A DNA stretch of 64,000 nucleotides, taken from assembly GCF_000485595.1 (NCBI RefSeq), contig NW_014577373.1, positions 103,622 through 167,621 on the forward strand. The letters run 5' to 3'. Source of the stretch: Priapulus caudatus. Taxonomy: Eukaryota; Priapulida; Priapulimorpha; Priapulimorphida; Priapulidae. The stretch's first letter is position 1; every line of letters begins with the position of its first letter. A program made the translations under genes and the position numbers. The notes under the pieces are model-generated. The model did not search any database and was not told where the DNA came from. It worked only from the letters and a program-made list of their open reading frames with translations. Of this stretch, positions 12,006 through 26,552 are shown in pieces.

Positions 12006-12859
12006 CTACTCCTGATTGTATCTATATAGAACACCCTTGCAATTTTTGCAATTGAAAATCCATTTAAAAAATTTGCAATTTACTAAAGAGGAAGGGAGCT
12101 AATTTCAATAGGGAATGACAGAAACAAAGAATCTAAATTAATGGGATCTTTTGAAGATGGCACGTGTCGACTACATTGAGATACTTATTCTCCAAAGAAA
12201 AAAAGTTTGGTGTAGCATTTGCAGAAAAGTATGAATTAAAATTTTGTATTCTATACAGATATCTGTATATTTGTAAAACAACTTAATTAATACCAAAAAC
12301 AAGAGCATTGCATGAGACGTTGACGATACCACAGCCACCGCTAATGCGTATTACAAAGGATTGTGGGCCGCTGAGTCAAAGGTCATAACAACGATAACAG
12401 AATGGTGTGTTGTTTGTATCTGGCCGTCGACCGCGGCAGACCAGCTTAACTTTGTTGTGCACACGACTTCCTGTGACCGTATGATTCCGAAGTAGAGTTG
12501 GTGAGTAGTTTGATATAAGTACTATATTCTGTTCGCGTGTGCATTTTGTCATATTGCTTTGCTACTCAGGTGAGATATAAATCCCTAGGCCCGAAACTAT
12601 TCCGCAGACTACTCGTTTCTCGCTTTTTGATTTTCTGGCACTCGGCCACAGGATCTTGAGCATAGCCACAGGCACAGGGACTACGTCCATGTCCGTACAG
12701 GTCGTACATTGTACCGACGTGAGTAGGTGGTACGGTAAGGTGGTAATACAATTTAAGTTCTATCTTATACGAGAATATCCCACAATTTTGGCCGGACGAC
12801 TGACGTAACGTTTGTTACGGCAGCGGTAATCCGAGTTTCCTCTGCCTCTGGCTCTGACC

Positions 12860-13164
12860 GGCGCAAATCCACTTTAGGCACCTTAGGTATCACGAAGTGA
12901 TGCACAGATTTCTGTGTATCATCAACTGATGCACAGACTTTCCGTATATCAAGGAATGATGCAAAAACCCTAACCCTAACCCTAAGTCATAAAGTATAAC
13001 CTTAGGCTTAGGTATCACGAAGTGTGTTAGGGTTAGGGCTAGGGTTAGGGTTAGGGTTTTTGCATCATTCCTTCATATACGGAAAGTCTGTGCATCAGTT
13101 GATGATACACAGAAATCTGTGCATCACTTCGTGATACCTAAGGTGCCTAAAGTGGATTTGCACC
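12860..13164. mobile_element. 305-bp fold-back MITE with telomeric tracts and 9-bp TSD
   Basis: Inverted arms of about 110 bp begin GGCGCAAATCCACTTTAGGC and GGTGCAAATCCACTTTAGGC (right arm read on the minus strand). Each arm ends inward in telomeric hexamers: CCCTAA repeats at about 12967-12985 and TTAGGG repeats at about 13026-13059. GCTCTGACC flanks it at 12851-12859 and 13165-13173. A 9-bp duplication and long arms suggest a MULE-derived element. Confidence 0.85.
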
Positions 13165-13311
13165 GCTCTGACCAATGCCCTCGCCGACGACTTGGTGGAT
13201 TTGGTGTGGGTTTTGAGATCACCATGGACTACGGCAGCGGTTGCAACTATAGTCAGTGTGAGTGTAGCTTTACTTTAGCCTTTAGACTTTAGTAGTACTA
13301 TAGCCTATAGG

Positions 13312-13943
13312 CTATAGCTCTAGTAGGCCTACTAATATTATAGCCCGCGTACAGTTGCCGCAGGGCTATAGAACATTTTATGCCAGGTTTCGTAACGGCA
13401 CCTGTCCCCCAATGCTTCCACGAAAATGGCTCACAAAATGCAGAATGATCGGGCTTTTTAACACTTATTTATCTACATGGACATCTCACCTATCTTTTTT
13501 AACATTTTCCACAACTTTACACCCTGTATTTATGCATTTATTCCTCAAAGTGCTAGCACTACTTGCATTTCGTTTTCAAATGGTGTGTACACGCGTGATG
13601 TCACCCGAAATGTAGACAAAACACATGGGCAACTATGATGCAGCCTATTACATTTCGGGTGACGTCACGCGTGTACACGACAGCATTTGAAAACGAAACG
13701 CAAGTAGTGCTAGCACTTTGAGGAATAAATGCATAAATACAGGGTGTAAAGTTGTGGAAAGTGTTCAAAAAGATAGATGAGATGTCTATGTAGATAAATA
13801 AGTGTTAAAAAGCCTGATCATTCTGCATTTTGTGAGCCATTTTTCTTGGAAGCATTGGTGGAAAGTTGCAGTTACGAAACCTGGCATAAAATGTTCTATA
13901 GCCTTGCGGCAACTGTACACGGGCTATAGTACTAGAGCTATAG
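13312..13943. mobile_element. 632-bp fold-back element with about 300-bp arms
   Basis: Left arm 13312-13614 and right arm 13649-13943 are near-perfect inverted copies around a 34-bp spacer. Matching landmarks are GCCAGGTTTCGTAAC, AATGCATAAATACAGGGTG (minus sense on the left) and CGTGTACAC near the centre. The left arm has a 13-bp insertion near its outer end. Outer ends read CTATAGCTCTAGTA. No long frame is conserved across both arms, and no clear TSD was found. Confidence 0.88.
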
Positions 13944-14066
13944 CCCTTATACTAGCATCTCGGATTAGTTTAGCACATATACAAACTATTCATAAAGGGG
14001 TCCTAAAGTTAAAACTAGGATTGAGCATCCCCTGTTGCCACATGCCAGTGGCAACAAGGGCTATAG

Positions 14067-14477
14067 CAGTGTTTCCCCTGCATTGACACGAGCGTGGCGG
14101 GTCGCCTCGCTCAAATTCTTAGCTGCCACACAGAAATTTGGGCCCTAGTCTAGGAGGCATGTGCCACAATACTTCATGTCTACAATAGAATATACAATGG
14201 GTTGTGTCTTCTAGACTAGCTCCGAATTTGTACAAAACACCACCTCGCTGACGAAAATCAATGTTCTTCCATAGAACAGTGCTAATAGAATGCACCAAAA
14301 TAGCTTAGAATGCACCAAATTGCACCATTTTTTCAATTATTTTCCAGGGGGCATGCCCCCGGACCCCCCTAGCTGGGCGAGCACCACAGGTGCTCGCTTT
14401 GCTAGGACCTCGAAACGTACAAACACACCAAAACAAATATCCCACCTCACATACCTTTTTGGCCAGGGGAAACACTG
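14067..14477. mobile_element. Non-autonomous hAT-like element
   Basis: The terminal inverted repeat CAGTGTTTCCCCTG is typical of hAT transposons. A G/C block (GGGGGCATGCCCCCGGACCC at about 14346) is of the kind often seen in short hAT derivatives of marine invertebrates. CTATAG abuts both ends (14061-14066 and 14478-14483); hAT elements normally make 8-bp duplications, so this 6-bp repeat may be coincidental or eroded. No transposase frame is present. Confidence 0.72.
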
Positions 14478-15295
14478 CTATAGTAAGTACTACAGTCAGT
14501 ACAGATAGCGCAACTACAATTTGCAAGGTACAAGTCCCTAGGTACAAATCCATGCCATTGAGGCACTGAGTTTGTGTAATGTGCATTGCAACTTTGGGCT
14601 AGTAATTCCAATATCATCACTGTGCAAACAGTTGGTACGAGTCATATAAAGTAACAGTTGTGGTAAAGCAGTAATGTAATAGTGGGACCATCTCAGAATT
14701 TGTTACTGCAGAGAGTGCAGACTGTAAACTGTATACAATTTGATCAGGCAGGCTTACAAAAGAATCAAGTAGCAAGCTATGGAAGTTTAGACAGAGATAA
14801 GTGAGATCATAAGTAGTGAGTAACAGTGCAGTAATGGTGGCATCTAGATAATGTTGTGCAGTGATTGTGGTGAGATCTATTCGAACCTAAGCCTCTAAAT
14901 AATCGAGCCGCTTTCCATGAGCGAGTGATACGGGATTTAGGTCATACCCTTCAACATGGGAAATCCTATAATCTGGGGTAAATTCTCATTTTACCAAATG
15001 CCTGGTAGCTGTGATTGAACCAATGCTGTACTAGAATGATGGGAGTAAGTAGCTGAAACTGAAAGAACCAACCATGTATTGCAGGACCATTTACTGTTTT
15101 TAGACTGTAAACGTTTGGTCCCACATTTTTTGCGGGCTAGGCAGCAAGTAGTAAGAATGTCCAGCCACATTACTGCCTAAAGTCTAACACTTGTCTAGTA
15201 ATTATAGCTTTAGTAGGTCTGCTGGCATCAACCTCATCATAGATTTCTTTTAATTTCTCTGTGCTTCTGTTGCTGGTATATGTGCAACTTTATTA
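14478..15295. other. No gene recognised
   Basis: Unremarkable AT-rich sequence with no frame or repeat that I recognise. Confidence 0.5.
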
Positions 15296-15463
15296 CCTCC
15301 GCCAAGGGGTTGGCAGGAGGTTATGTTTTCACCGGCGTGTGTTTGTTGGTTTGTGCGTGTACAGCCTAACTGGAAAAGTTATGGACGGATTGTCATAAAG
15401 TTTTCAGGATAGGTCAGAAATCGTCTAACTTAGAATTGATGAGATTTTGGTGGTGATCCGGAT
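15296..15463. repeat. Dispersed repeat (CCTCCGCCAAGG type), truncated by gap
   Basis: Begins ATTACCTCCGCCAAGGGGTT, then AGGAGGTTATGTTTTCACCG, and ends TTTTGGTGGTGATCCGGAT at the gap. From general knowledge, this motif order recurs as a dispersed element in many marine animal genomes. The element runs directly into the N gap, a repeat-induced assembly break. Confidence 0.6.
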
Positions 15464-15473
15464 NNNNNNNNNN
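15464..15473. other. Assembly gap (10 N)
   Basis: Ten unknown bases mark a contig or scaffold join of unknown true size. Order and orientation across it are not proven by this sequence. Confidence 0.99.
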
Positions 15474-15965
15474 GGGGGCGGGAGCGTGGCGGTGAGGGAG
15501 CAGGGCGAGGCGGAAGGGCAGGTGGCGAATTTTTCAAGCACGTTATATCTATGGGGCTCTTCTGATTGGCTGCTTTAATTTGACCACACCATAGACAGTG
15601 TTTGGGATACCATAGATAGTATTATAAGCCGATTCGGTTTATATTTAGTGTGATGGATCGGGTTAGGGTTAGGATTAGGATTTGAGAGTGAGCGTGGCGG
15701 GGAGAGAGCAGGGCGGGGAGCGAAATTTTTTTTCCCACTTGAGTTCCGGACCCACCATAGATAGTGTTTTGTAATATATGGTTCGTATATTATATATGGT
15801 TGGATTATAGTTAGTGCTAGGGTTCGGTTACGGGTTAGGGTTAGGGTTAGGGTTAGGTATAGGTGGTATTCATTTTACATTGTTGCTTCGAGGTAATCGA
15901 GTGAATGGAGTGCGCTGATTGGCTGTGGTCCGGAACTCAAGCGGGGAAAAATATTTCGCCCCCAG
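15474..15965. repeat. GC-rich duplicated block with inverted repeats and TTAGGG tracts
   Basis: Two partial tandem copies share GAGCGTGGCGG, AGCAGGGCG and ACCATAGATAGTGTT-like landmarks (about 15480-15695 and 15697-15860). Inverted arms GAGTTCCGGACC (about 15741) and GGTCCGGAACTC (about 15927) are followed outward by GCGAAA-type ends, enclosing a (TTAGGG) tract at about 15830-15857. It resembles the other telomere-core fold-backs, but I could not define a TSD. Confidence 0.6.
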
Positions 15966-16014
15966 GACTCCACCCGTCAGTGCAAGCGCACACGGTATCA
16001 GAGTCTACAGTTTC

Positions 16015-16152
16015 CAGGGGCGTGTACAGGGAGGGGGGGTCCGAACCCCCCATGCTCGCGCAGAAAACGCATCTGAGGGGTGCTAATTTCAAAAGACCCC
16101 CCTTTCGCGTGCTCCTAACACCCCCCTTTCGAAAATCCTGCGTACGCCACTG
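16015..16152. mobile_element. Short hAT-like MITE
   Basis: The left end CAGGGGCGTGTACAGG and the right end, read on the minus strand as CAGTGGCGTACGCAGG, form imperfect terminal repeats, each followed by a G-run. The ends are hAT-like; no flanking duplication remains. Confidence 0.6.
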
Positions 16153-16375
16153 CGACCAACCCCACTATATACGGACACTATAACCCCATCAAGTCGGACA
16201 AGAAACCCCATACTGCTGAACTTCCCCATTACTTTGAAAGTTATGCAAAGGGTTTGACCAACCCCGCTATGTACGGACAAGAAACCCCATACTGCTGAAC
16301 TTCCCATTACTTCGAAAGTTATGCAAAGGGTTTGACCAACCCCGCTATGTACAGACACTATAACCTTATAACGGG
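16153..16375. repeat. Tandem repeat with landmark TTTGACCAACCCCGCTATGT
   Basis: About 2.5 copies of a roughly 80-110 bp unit containing ACCAACCCC, ACAAGAAACCCCATACTGCT, GAAAGTTATGCAAAGGG and ACACTATAACC. It starts right after the short hAT-like element. Confidence 0.8.
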
Positions 16376-16884
16376 GTAGAAACCTAACTTTTGAACAAGG
16401 GTGTCCAGCGGACTCCCGGGACCCTCAAAAAGAGGGAGTCCGCAGCAAAATGAGGTTCAAAATTAAAGCAATAACGCATGTGCCTATTTTTAAGATTCAT
16501 GCAGTTGCACGTCTGCCAAATTTTCTTTGGACATTAGCTAAAAAAATACAGTAATTCAGCGAGGCCGTGCTCCGGAACGAACTAGTTAGTATGGCAGAAT
16601 TTTCAGGGAGTCACACGGACTCTTGCATATGTCAAATCAGGGAGTCCGACAGTAAATCAGGGAGTATTTGACTCCAGACTCCCATTAATTTCGCACCCTG
16701 CTTATTCGGGACTTGAGATGGAGGCGTACATGATGTGGAATACATGTGAAGGAACAGAGGCAAACCAGGCAGGACAGCTGCAGTGTTGTATTGGCAAGGA
16801 CTTCGTCCAAATGTTGAGTCACCGTGGCATGTAGGGAAGGCAACGACTGGAGTTCAAACCAGTGTGGAGTGCACCTGCCGCATC

Positions 16885-17056
16885 TGTCTGACTGCGTGTC
16901 TGTCTGTCTGTCTATCTGTCTGTCTGTCTGTCTGTCTGTCGGTCTGACTGTCTGTCTGTCTGTCTGTCTGTCTGACTGTCTGACTGTCTGTCTGTCTTGA
17001 CTGTCTGTCTGACTGTCTGACTGTCGGTCTGACTGTCTGACCGTCTGTCTGACGCA
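16885..17056. repeat. (TCTG)n / (TGTC)n microsatellite
   Basis: Tetranucleotide repeats with GACTG interruptions end about 45 bp before the first cullin exon. Arg/Gln/Thr-rich minus-strand frames over it are artefacts. Confidence 0.95.
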
Positions 17057-17100
17057 CCTGCGTCTGTGCGTGTTAGTGAATGTACGGAGCGTTTTTGCAG

Positions 17101-19490
<2,390 letters not shown>

Positions 19491-20481
19491 GTGCTACGCT
19501 CATGTACCGTCAGCGATCGCCGGAGACGTCGGTGGGAATTGTCGATTTGGAGGCGTGGCATCTGTGGGGGGGGGGAAATGTTGAGATTTTAGCTATGCAT
19601 GAGCGAAGATTGTGGCTGTAGAGCAGTTGTTGGGGCTGTTAAAAGTTTACGGTCGTGTGTTGGAATTTCGTTCAGGTTGTATGTTTTCTGTGTTGCTCGT
19701 GAATTATTAATCGACTACCGTTCGTGTTTAATTCGCTCTTTTTCTGCGTGTGCTGAACCTGCCTAACCCTAACCCTAACCCTAACCAGCTGGTAAATTGC
19801 GATGCGGAGACTGTCGTTCTTGCTAACCGCCATTTTCGTCGACCTACGCAGCGAATGCTTCCATCGTTATTGTGTTAATATATTGCGCTTAAAAGTTTAA
19901 CCAATCTTGAGGTAAGTAATTGCAGAAATAAATCGTGAAACGTGCCGATGAAAATCCATCGGCAGGTGCTCCACAGAAAGGTATAGGATCGATTCGTAGC
20001 CCTGTTTGAGCAGGGCTACGTTATCGTATCTAGTGCTAAATGTACTAATATTTTACTTATATATGGCAAAAAAAATTATTTGTCATACAGTATTGAAATT
20101 TTCACATTTGTTATCCAGGGATCAAGTTGATGGTTTTGTCATTTTTGTTATTATTGTCCAAGGAATGAAGCTTCAGTTTACCATTAATACCTAATATATT
20201 AGTAAGAAGTACCTGAAACTCTCACTGTAGTTATGAATTGTTTTATAATTATATAAGATTATATTTTGATTGTGTATGGTTAATGTTAATTTTTGCTATC
20301 GATTTGTGGTCAACAATATTTTGGGGCAATTTTATGTTTTTATAAGTTGCCTAATAATTTAGCTATTATTTTTGCAATTTTTTTGCCAAGGTTTATTGCA
20401 ATTACAATATCTTTTCAGAGCAACCCAAAAAAATAAACGGAACTTTGGGGCTTTTGTGTATCTGTCATTAATGGTCATAAT

Positions 20482-20516
<35 letters not shown>

Positions 20517-20789
20517 TCATGGTCATATATTAGTTTGTGGTTTAATGTCATTTAGGGTAGGGTTAGGGTTAGGGTTAGGGTTAGGATTATCAATCATTAA
20601 TTATTAATCATTCATCATTAATGATATCAAAGTTGGGAACACTCCTAATGGAGCGTTAGCCATTTTCTGCATTTACCAGTTCAGCACTGCAGCACAATTA
20701 GTTTAGTAATTACCAAGAGATTCGCTCTCGGCTAATCACCATTCTATACGGCAGTTGAGCCTTTTTGCCCACCGGGTAAATTTGGATAT
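19491..20789. other. No gene recognised; telomere-like tracts
   Basis: Contains CCTAACCCTAACCCTAACC at about 19763-19787, a (TA)n tract at about 20485-20514 and GGTTAGGG repeats at about 20557-20585. I found no continuation of the cullin gene here. Confidence 0.6.
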
Positions 20790-21478
20790 TATGCGCGTCG
20801 TGTGCAAAACCGCACAGGGCAGTTCCAGGGAGCATTTGCGTATTCAGCACTCGTGCGCGCTCACGCACTTGTGAGTTGTGACACGCGTTGTGTCTCCGTC
20901 CGGCCGAGCAACAAGCAGACGCACGTGCGACGACGTTCTCGTATCACGGTCGGGTTAAACCGCAGCAGCGACGATTCCATTTGCATCGTGTCAGCGTCCG
21001 ATGTGACGCGTCGACGATGCACTAGATTAGGTTATCGGGTTTCGCTCGTGCGTTCGATTCTCGACTGAAGTAAGTGCTGGCAGCACACTCGCTCGGCTTG
21101 GCGAACGCGCGCTCTCGTAAAAACATTTCCACCGGGATTAGTCATTGAAGGGAAACGTCTTGTCTACAAATCAACACAAACACTCACGTGGGCAAGGATG
21201 TTTTCAAACAGAGGGAAGTGAAGGAGCTATAACTTATAAGGTTAAACCACCCACACATACATACCAGCCCAAACACCCCCGCAGGTGTGTGAATCGAAAC
21301 GCTCTCGCTAAATCTCAGTAGGGGTCGAGGACTCGAGAGACGTGTGTTTATATCGAGTGTCTAAACTCAGCCAGCTCTAGCCCTGTAAGTCACCTTTAAT
21401 CATCGCATTACTTCTTTCGGAATTTTTGCGTGTCGACGCAGGTATCCCGTGGCAACGACGACCACTAGCAGACGCAGC
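20790..21478 (+). promoter_or_regulatory. CpG-rich region, possible TESK promoter or 5' UTR
   Basis: CpG density rises sharply relative to the AT-rich DNA before it, and the region runs into the first TESK coding exon. A possible acceptor (CGACGCAG before GTATCC, about 21441) would make the coding exon start there. Short frames here resemble no known protein. Promoter function is inferred from position and composition only. Confidence 0.3.
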
Positions 21479-21508
21479 ATGCCGCTCAGCGTGCAGCCGG
21501 TGAGATGA
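21479..21508 (+). promoter_or_regulatory. Upstream ORF overlapping the TESK start codon
   Basis: An ATG at 21479 opens a nine-codon frame (MPLSVQPVR). Its TGA (21506-21508) overlaps the TESK ATG (21505-21507) in an ATGA arrangement. If the mRNA includes this stretch, it could limit TESK translation or couple it to termination-reinitiation. Confidence 0.4.
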
Positions 21509-24500
21509 TCGACGCGAGGAAGATGAAGGATGGCCCGGTCACCACGGCGACGGTACGGGACGAGGATGAGGAGGAGGTGGTTAGGAGGCAGGGGATGGGC
21601 GTGCGCTCGCGCTCCCTCTCCTGCCAAGCCCTGCAGCTAGCCGTCTCCAACCTGAACCGACTCGACGACTTCCGCAGCATCGAGAAGATTGGCAACGGCT
21701 TCTTTTCCGAGGTGTTCAAGGTGAGCGTTAGCTTGAGCTAGCAAGGTGAGCGTGCGTGGGCATGGTCACGTACGTGTGTAGTTACGACGTATTCTCAGTG
21801 GAATGAGCATGATCAATTATGATGCATTCCTTATATGAGGTGTATGTAATGTATTATATGTATATTCATACAGTCAGACCTATACTGCAACTCTATAACT
21901 GCTAGCCTATACTGAAAGTAAATACCAAAAGTGGCCTTTATAGACAGGTGCCCGTTCTATAGAGGTGCACACTAACACGGGGTTGATTATATGGCTGCAT
22001 ATATATACTTATTTGTATGTGTGTGCTTGCGTGGGCATCCGTGCGTGCATGTGTGTATATATAAAAAAGACCTCCGGCTTTATCATTTTATATAGTCCGC
22101 ATATCATTATTGTTTTATATATAAAACGTTGATTGAACCGGTGGTTTATTGCACACGCAGCTATTCGATGCATATAAATATTGGCTCGTTCTGCGGGGCT
22201 AAAGGCTATGTCGCAATTTGCCATTTATAGTGCTGCCATAGAAATTGCATTGCAACAGTAAGATTTGCTGGGAGTGATATGTGGTTTCTACGCGCAAAAT
22301 AATTGCCAGGGATCACCGAACTATGAGAGGAAGGCGCGGTAATTTGACAAAAAAGCAGACGTGGAAGGCGTAAAATCCCAAAATGCGAATTATTGACAAA
22401 ATTCGTGACAAACGTACACTGTACTCATTGTGCCTGCTGCGGAATACGTGACTCTAAGTAATTTTCAACAGGTGCAGAGAGGTTTACATGAAGGATAAAG
22501 GCAGCACTGCCACTAAAAACTGGATCGAGTATTTGTTTGGTGCGTAGGAACAATAAACATGCTAAACAGCAAAGATTGACAATAATTTACGGAAAATTTG
22601 ATTCGCCGTATATGTACGCACTTCCAGGTTTCGACAATAGTGCGTTTGTGTTAAATGGGAAATACTAGTCGGTACAATAGTTCTTTGTGCAAGACTGAAG
22701 CGGATTTGTGTCCTGCATTGGATTTCTACATTCCTGTCCCCACACGCGCATGCTGCGGTGTACGTGGACTGTACCTATGATATTGTAGACGCGTTATGCG
22801 CACTACGGAAGTCCGCTGACCTTCCCGTCTCTGTTTGTACATTCCCCCTGACACCGGTTGCGTTCCCGCATCGCCATCACTTCCCTGGCGTGTGGGATTT
22901 GCCCGCTTACAATATACTTAACGCTATACTTGTGACGTGCTTGCTTCCTAGAGCCTTCTGCGTCGTAGCACCGTCCTGACGGTCTCGCGTGCTTTATTTC
23001 ACTCCGGACATTTTGCGCGACTGTCAGACACTTGTTTCGCGTGCTGCAGCACCCTGGAAGGTTTCACGTTTCCTCTACCCCCGTTCACGCACGAGCGAGA
23101 GCAGCGTGAGTGCATGCAGAGAGGAGAAATGGCTGCGGCCCGGCGCATACTTGTGAAATAAAAACGTATCGTAGCGGCAACCGGCCGATATTTGTTACAC
23201 TGGCTTCGGGGAGCCGACTGTTGATGGAGGTTGCAGCGCAACCACAGGTTTTTCCATGCTTCATTACGTAGGAGGGAGGGGGGGCGGCTCGTCGGCAGCA
23301 GCAGAAGCGGAGACGTGAGGTCCTGTTAAAGGGTGGCAGACGTTCCGGTTGTTAATGTGGGGTTAGGTCTGCAAAAACACTGTCCTTAGGTGCCGTGCAT
23401 ACTTACTCATGCATCATCTAGCAGCGTGAATCGTAGAATTTCCTTTTAATGCCATATTTTGCTCCACTGAGCACGAACGTACGGCAGACCACCACATCGA
23501 AAATAGCGAAAACCAGGCTAAAGTCTCGGGAAGGAGAGCTTGGGCCTGGCATGGACTCTTAACGACCTTTTTTTATTAACTATATTTACAAATATCCCTC
23601 GCAGGTTGGCCTCGTATATTTTGACTCCCCCCCCCCTTCCCCTTCTCCCGTCCCTGAAGCCAATCCGGGTGAGATGATATATGATTCTGCCCTCGCTCGG
23701 AATTTGATCGTGGAGGTTAACAGGCGTATGCTGCGGAGATTCGTGGGCTAACTGATCAGTGGAGAACGCGGTTAGTTGTGTTTCTCCGATCGCCACCTGG
23801 TGTCACTTCCGTTGTGGCAGTCTCTTAATTGACGTCTTTTTTCGGTCAAATCGCGGCGAAAAGCATATATATGTATCGACTGGAAACGACGGTCTTCCAC
23901 ATTTTGCTTGTTAGTCGCGTGTAGTTTACGGCTCGCCTTTTTTATATGTGTAGCAGATGTTTTAGAAGAATCCCTGCTGTCGACCCATCCCTGACATGCT
24001 GCATGTTGTTACTGCAAGCGAGGAATCAATGAAGAGTGGCCTAACTACGTATATATGCTCTCTATGTACTAACTACTCACTACACCGATTACGCACACTA
24101 CATCACTACTACTGCTCCTAAATTTACACCTACTGCACTACCCTACACACTACATCTACACGCGCGCGCACACACACGCATGCACGCACGCACGCACGCA
24201 CGCACACACACACATTTTTGTTCGGATCACTCCTAATGGAGTATCACCCGTTTGCGAGCTAGTTTTTCTTGAAAGTATCACGATAGGTATCATATCAGGA
24301 AGGATGTATCATGGGCTACCCATACCATTCCATGCCTAGCTATGATGCAGATTAATGAGACATTAATTATATTATGATAATTACTCATTAATCTGTAATA
24401 ATCACTATACAATAATCCATATATTATATAATATGTAATAATGATATTATGTGTTAGATTATACTAACAGTTCTTCCATTTTGATATGCTTAGTTTTAAA

Positions 24501-26464
24501 TTTTCAAAACATGAAGTGATGATGACTGGTCATAATGCTTATGTGATATATTGGCATATCGACTTTGTTTAAAGGTATTAAAAAAGTGTATAAGAAATGA
24601 AATTTTGCTTAAACTTTCAATTTTACATTATGGAGCATGACATAAAAATTCCAAGTATTTTTTGTAGTCAGAAGAAGATAAGAAGCAGAAACCAAGGGGC
24701 TTTCTTCAACTTGCTGTGAGTATTGTAGTTAATGTTGCATTAAATAATGTTGCATGAATTAGTCAGCGGAGCTAGACTAGGGGTTGTTTTAGTAATAGTC
24801 TATCTAGACACAGCGTCGCGCATTTTGTGTGGCTGCATTGATGTTTAATACAGGGAATTGGTTAAGCGTGTTTTAGGTTGGGCAGATTCACGGGTCATTG
24901 TGAAATGAGCGTAGGGACATAGGGGGGTTAGTTACATATGTTACAATAACATATTAGCAGTTGTATCATACAGTTATAATTGTATAGTATAATTGTTTGA
25001 TCTGCAATTACATTAATGAATATTATTTTTATCATTTTTTCGATCAGCAGAATTTAAGAGACGTGCCCAGTACATGTCATGGTATTTGATTTTTAATTGT
25101 TTTCTGAAATGATGCCTGATAGTGTAACAATAAATAATTGCAATTCTTGGAATTGTGTCATCACAATGACAGATCAGCTAATCCTATGAGTCTTAAGGCC
25201 CCCGCATATGGTGAGATTTGTGCTGAGCACCGAGAGTGAGTTTCGTGCGCAGCAGGAATCTCTCACCCCCGCACACGGTGAGGTACATGCTGAGCACGGA
25301 TCTTACGAGGAGGGTGAACTGTAGGTCATGTAACTGATCAAAATGCCGGAACCAATCAAAATGCGCCGCTACTGAGTTTCGTGCTCAGCAGGAGTCTCAC
25401 ACCCCCGCACACACTGAGTTTTCAGCCTCGCGAGACGAAAATTATCAAACATGACAGATCTTTTCCTCACCACCTCGCGAGACCGAAATCTCACATAAAT
25501 CGACCCTGCACAATGCACATGGTGAGATTCATCCCCGCACACGGTGAGATTCGTGCTCGGCACGAATCTCACCGTGTGCGGAGGCCTTTATGCTATCCTA
25601 GTGTTTCTTTGATGAGTGTTCACTTGCACATATGCCTCACATATTGCGTCGTTACCAGGGAGCTGTGATATCGCCGAGTGATGAGGATTCCCACACATTT
25701 ACAGTAAATACGGTCGGAGGCGACGCATTCAGACTGAGAGGTATGTACCACGTGGGGTCGTGTAGCGTGTTCGAGGATTCTTCCTATCGTAGAAGTGACC
25801 CAATCTTGCTTTCTTAGTTGTTTGAGGCTGAATGATGAATAACAGAACAACTGATGTGCTTGCACGAATGATTGCCTCGATATGGATATCAAATTAATCG
25901 GGCTGCTTAATATTTTTTTTCATCAAAGAAAGTTCAATAAGTAATTTGAATAAACTGTATTAACACTACCTGCTCCAGTTGTCACAGTTGCACTGTGTTT
26001 ATAACATGACCGATGTTCTTTCCTTTCAAATTTTGCTTGACTATCGGATATTTTGGGTTTACGCTACATTTTCCGAGAACGTGAATCTTGCATTGGGCAA
26101 GCGATTACCATGTAATGAAATGCCCGGATCGGCTTTCAGCTTATGATGCGAAAGAGAGACAGCACTGGGTGTCGCGATTACGAGCTGTTACTGAGATCCA
26201 CACAGATAATCTTGCTGCTGTGAGTAACCATTTTTGGATTCATTTCAATTCATCACATCAGCCACACACGTCATCTGTCAAGTAGGACGAATAGTGCTAT
26301 ACTAGATTCAACATAAGCGATTTCCCTTGCCAGTAGATTGGTTTGTATGTCCAGGCCCGTAGCCAGGGGGGGTTCGGGGGGTTCGAACGAACCCCCCCCG
26401 AGCCTCCTCCCCCCCCAAGCAAAAAAAATAATTTGTTGAAAATTNNNNNNNNNNCACACACGTG

Positions 26465-26552
<88 letters not shown>

